Origin: Limnohabitans sp. DM1
Lineage (GTDB): Bacteria > Pseudomonadota > Gammaproteobacteria > Burkholderiales > Burkholderiaceae_C
Direction of reading: 5' to 3'
Assembly (NCBI RefSeq): GCF_001269385.1
Contig: NZ_CXOO01000047.1
Coordinates: forward strand, 1 to 64,000
Length of the DNA stretch: 64,000 nt
Shown here: in pieces, positions 62,009 to 64,000 of the stretch
How the letters are laid out: each line of letters starts with the position of its first letter
Numbering within the stretch: position 1 is the first letter of the stretch
The notes under the pieces: model-generated
Database searches by the model: none
What the model saw: the letters and a program-made list of their open reading frames with translations, nothing else
Told to the model about the DNA's origin: nothing
Position numbers and translations under genes: made by a program

Positions 62009-64000
62009 TCAGATAAGGGCGGCATGCAGGGACTGGCGCAGTTCGCGTTTGACGATCTTGCCGTTGAGGTTGCGCGGCAGCGGCTCGGTGCCGATGGTCC
62101 AGGTCTCGGGCACGGCGTAGTCGGCCAGCAGCCGGGCGCCATAGGCCTGCAAGGCGCTGGCCTGCGTTTGTTCGTTGAGTTCACGCACGCACACAAAGGC
62201 ATGCACACGCTCACCCAGGACGGCGCAGGGCACGCCCACCAGCGCGGCATCGATGACCTGCGGGTGTTCGCACAAAATGTTTTCCACCGAGGCGCAATAG
62301 ACCTTGTAGCCGCCCCGGATGATCACGTCCTTTTTGCGGTCCAAAATGCGCACAAAGCCCTCGGCGTCCATGCTGCCGATGTCGCCCGAATGCCAGAAGC
62401 CGCCGGTGAATTCGCTGGCCGTGGCCTGCGGGTTCTTCCAGTAACCGCTGACCACCATGGGGCCTGCAATCCAGATCTCGCCCACGCCACCACGCGGCAA
62501 TTCGTTGCCCTGCTCGTCGACCACGCAAATCTCGCCGCAGGGCACCACCTGGCCCACGCTGTCGCGGTGCGCGGCAGTCTGGCCCGGCGGCATGATGGTG
62601 GCCGGCGAACAGGTCTCGGTCGCGCCATAGGCATTCATCAGCACCAGCCCGGGCAGCTTGACGGCCAGGCCATCGATGGTGGCGGTTGGCATGGACGCCC
62701 CGCCATAAGCCCCGATGCGCCAGTGGCTCAGGTCCTGGCTGGGCAGCTCGGGCAAGAGCAGACACAGGTTGTACATGGCCGGGACCATGATGGTGTGGGT
62801 GATTTTTTCGGCCGCAGCCATCCTGATGAAGTCGGCAGCCTTGAATTGCGGCATCACCACCATGCAGCCGCCGCAGTGCAGCATGGCGTACAACTGCGCC
62901 ACCAACCCGGTCACATGGCTCAGCGGCACGGCCACCGCTGTGCGGTCTTGCGGGCTCAGGCCCATCAACTGCGCATAGTGCATGACCGAGTGCACGATGT
63001 TCAGGTGGCTGATCATGGCCCCTTTGGGACGACCGGTGGTGCCCGAGGTGTAGAGCAGGACCGCCAGATCGTCTTCGGCACCCTTGTGCGCAGAGGTCAA
63101 GGGCGGCGCCATCATCAGTGCGCCAAAGCTTTCAAAGCCTTCGCGTGCGGTGCTGCCCGTCACGATCCGGCACCTCAGATGTGGCAAGTTGTCTGCTGCG
63201 GGCTGCAAATCGGCCAGTTCGGCGCCACAAATCAGAGCCTTGGCTTCGGCGTTGTGCAGTGCAAATTCCAGCTCCACGCCACGGGCGCGAGAACTCACGG
63301 GCACCAACACCGCGCCCAGCCAGGCGCAGGCCAGGGTGGCGATCACAAACTCACTGCTGTTGCCCAGGTGCAGGGCCACCCGGTCACCAGCCACGATGCC
63401 GCGCTGGGCCAGGCCCCCGGCGCATTTGCAGGCGGCGTGGTGCAGCTCATGCCAGCTCAGGCGCAAATCGCCACACACCATGGCCGCGCCTTGCGGAAAT
63501 TGGCGTGCCGCCGTCCCCAGCATCTGCGCAAGGGTGGCGGGGCGCTCGGCATAGCAACGCACGATGCGGTGGTCAAAATGGCTTTCGCGGCGGATGGCGG
63601 TGTTCAAGGTATCTCCTGCGAGGAGGGGGGATGGGCTGTCATGAGGCGCACTCAGCACTCCGCGCATGAGCATCTCGATGCAATGGCTGACAGCGTCTTG
63701 CAGGCTTTGGTCAGAATGCGCCTCGGGCCGGTACCAGCGCCCAATGCCGCTGATGGCCCCCACGACCGAGAAGGCGCCCACGCCCGGGTCACCCGTCACG
63801 ATCCAGCCTTCGGCCATGCCTTGCGCAATCAGGGCGCGGAAATCGGCATCCACCTGGGCCTTGAGCTTGCGCAACTCATGGCGGCGCACCTCAGACAGCG
63901 GGTCCTCGCCCACACGGCTGACACACAAGCCAAAGTCGCCCGTGACCACGCTGGCATACACCTGCATGGCCGCACGCAGGCGTTCGCGTCCCTGCAGGCC
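62009..64000 (-). CDS. TetR C-terminal domain fused in frame to an acyl-CoA ligase (runs off the window)
   Basis: The frame is open from the window edge (64000) to 62009. The first 115 visible residues (MQVYASVVTGDFGLCVSRVG, RRHELRKLKAQVDADFRALI, AISGIGRWYRPE, CIEMLMRGVL) are the ligand domain of a TetR-family regulator. An acyl-CoA ligase follows: LLYTSGTTGRPKGAMISHLN, NAYGATETCSP, VRILDRKKDVIIRGGYKVY, LNGKIVKRELRQS. At the join is AGGAG six bases before a TTG at 63607, so the ligase may also be made separately. First known gene of the ABC operon. Confidence 0.82.
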   Translation of the reverse strand, partial: GLQGRERLRAAMQVYASVVTGDFGLCVSRVGEDPLSEVRRHELRKLKAQVDADFRALIAQGMAEGWIVTGDPGVGAFSVVGAISGIGRWYRPEAHSDQSLQDAVSHCIEMLMRGVLSAPHDSPSPLLAGDTLNTAIRRESHFDHRIVRCYAERPATLAQMLGTAARQFPQGAAMVCGDLRLSWHELHHAACKCAGGLAQRGIVAGDRVALHLGNSSEFVIATLACAWLGAVLVPVSSRARGVELEFALHNAEAKALICGAELADLQPAADNLPHLRCRIVTGSTAREGFESFGALMMAPPLTSAHKGAEDDLAVLLYTSGTTGRPKGAMISHLNIVHSVMHYAQLMGLSPQDRTAVAVPLSHVTGLVAQLYAMLHCGGCMVVMPQFKAADFIRMAAAEKITHTIMVPAMYNLCLLLPELPSQDLSHWRIGAYGGASMPTATIDGLAVKLPGLVLMNAYGATETCSPATIMPPGQTAAHRDSVGQVVPCGEICVVDEQGNELPRGGVGEIWIAGPMVVSGYWKNPQATASEFTGGFWHSGDIGSMDAEGFVRILDRKKDVIIRGGYKVYCASVENILCEHPQVIDAALVGVPCAVLGERVHAFVCVRELNEQTQASALQAYGARLLADYAVPETWTIGTEPLPRNLNGKIVKRELRQSLHAALI

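Noticed and set aside
1..64000. rRNA or tRNA genes, complete insertion sequences, prophage
   Set aside because: No conserved rRNA or tRNA sequence, full transposase or phage structural gene was recognised. A tRNA could be missed by eye, so a tRNA scan would be needed to exclude one.

Overview
The window looks like chromosomal DNA of a Burkholderiales betaproteobacterium, most likely of the Comamonadaceae type (Limnohabitans, Rhodoferax or Acidovorax relatives). The basis is the high coding GC, a monomeric isocitrate dehydrogenase, a fused indolepyruvate:ferredoxin oxidoreductase under an AsnC regulator, PduO-type cobalamin adenosyltransferase, and the mnmG-rsmG-parA-parB block. The species assignment is inference from gene content, not a database match. 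Four parS-like sites and mnmG/rsmG/parAB suggest that the window lies near the replication origin. No rRNA or tRNA gene was recognised.

Region 1 (1-13 kb) is an accessory strip. It holds six toxin-antitoxin-like modules: MazEF, a ribbon-helix-helix protein with a ParE remnant, an AbiEii nucleotidyltransferase with an in-frame stop, HepT-MntA, BrnTA and a HipA-like kinase. Between them lie a broken resolvase and three decayed 3' fragments of an AraC-family gene whose intact relative sits at 4828-5880. A translationally coupled acyl-CoA ligase/CoA-transferase pair and dapD interrupt the strip. Two families of palindromic repeats (GTAG-GTCGG and GTGGGAGC types) are scattered here and recur at 18, 28, 31 and 50 kb.

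Region 2 (13-20.7 kb) is metabolic: acetoacetyl-CoA synthetase, cobalamin adenosyltransferase, an FAD-linked D-lactate/glycolate-type dehydrogenase, a Tat-exported amidase and a LuxR-type regulator. Region 3 (20.7-31 kb) runs on the minus strand: mnmG-rsmG, two LysE/RhtB exporters, parA, a small hydrolase, parB, then two hybrid sensor kinases. Region 4 (31-38.5 kb) holds glutamate dehydrogenase, an AsnC/Lrp regulator divergent from indolepyruvate:ferredoxin oxidoreductase, and minCDE. Upstream of minC is an AT-rich stretch with three perfect DnaA boxes, arranged like the unwinding half of an oriC.

Region 5 (38.8-52.5 kb) is mainly metal and envelope handling: small membrane proteins, a Spy/CpxP-like periplasmic protein, CopZ/CopA, a DUF535 (VirK/YbjX) protein, a CzcCBA-type RND efflux system and a divergent two-component system. 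Region 6 (52.6-64 kb) holds monomeric isocitrate dehydrogenase and a six-gene ABC-importer operon. That operon contains an RbsC-like permease fused to a strictosidine-synthase-like beta-propeller, a second stand-alone propeller, and, at the window edge, an acyl-CoA ligase fused in frame to a TetR C-terminal domain. The operon probably imports a small carbon compound and activates it to a CoA thioester. Its composition is the most unusual feature of the window.
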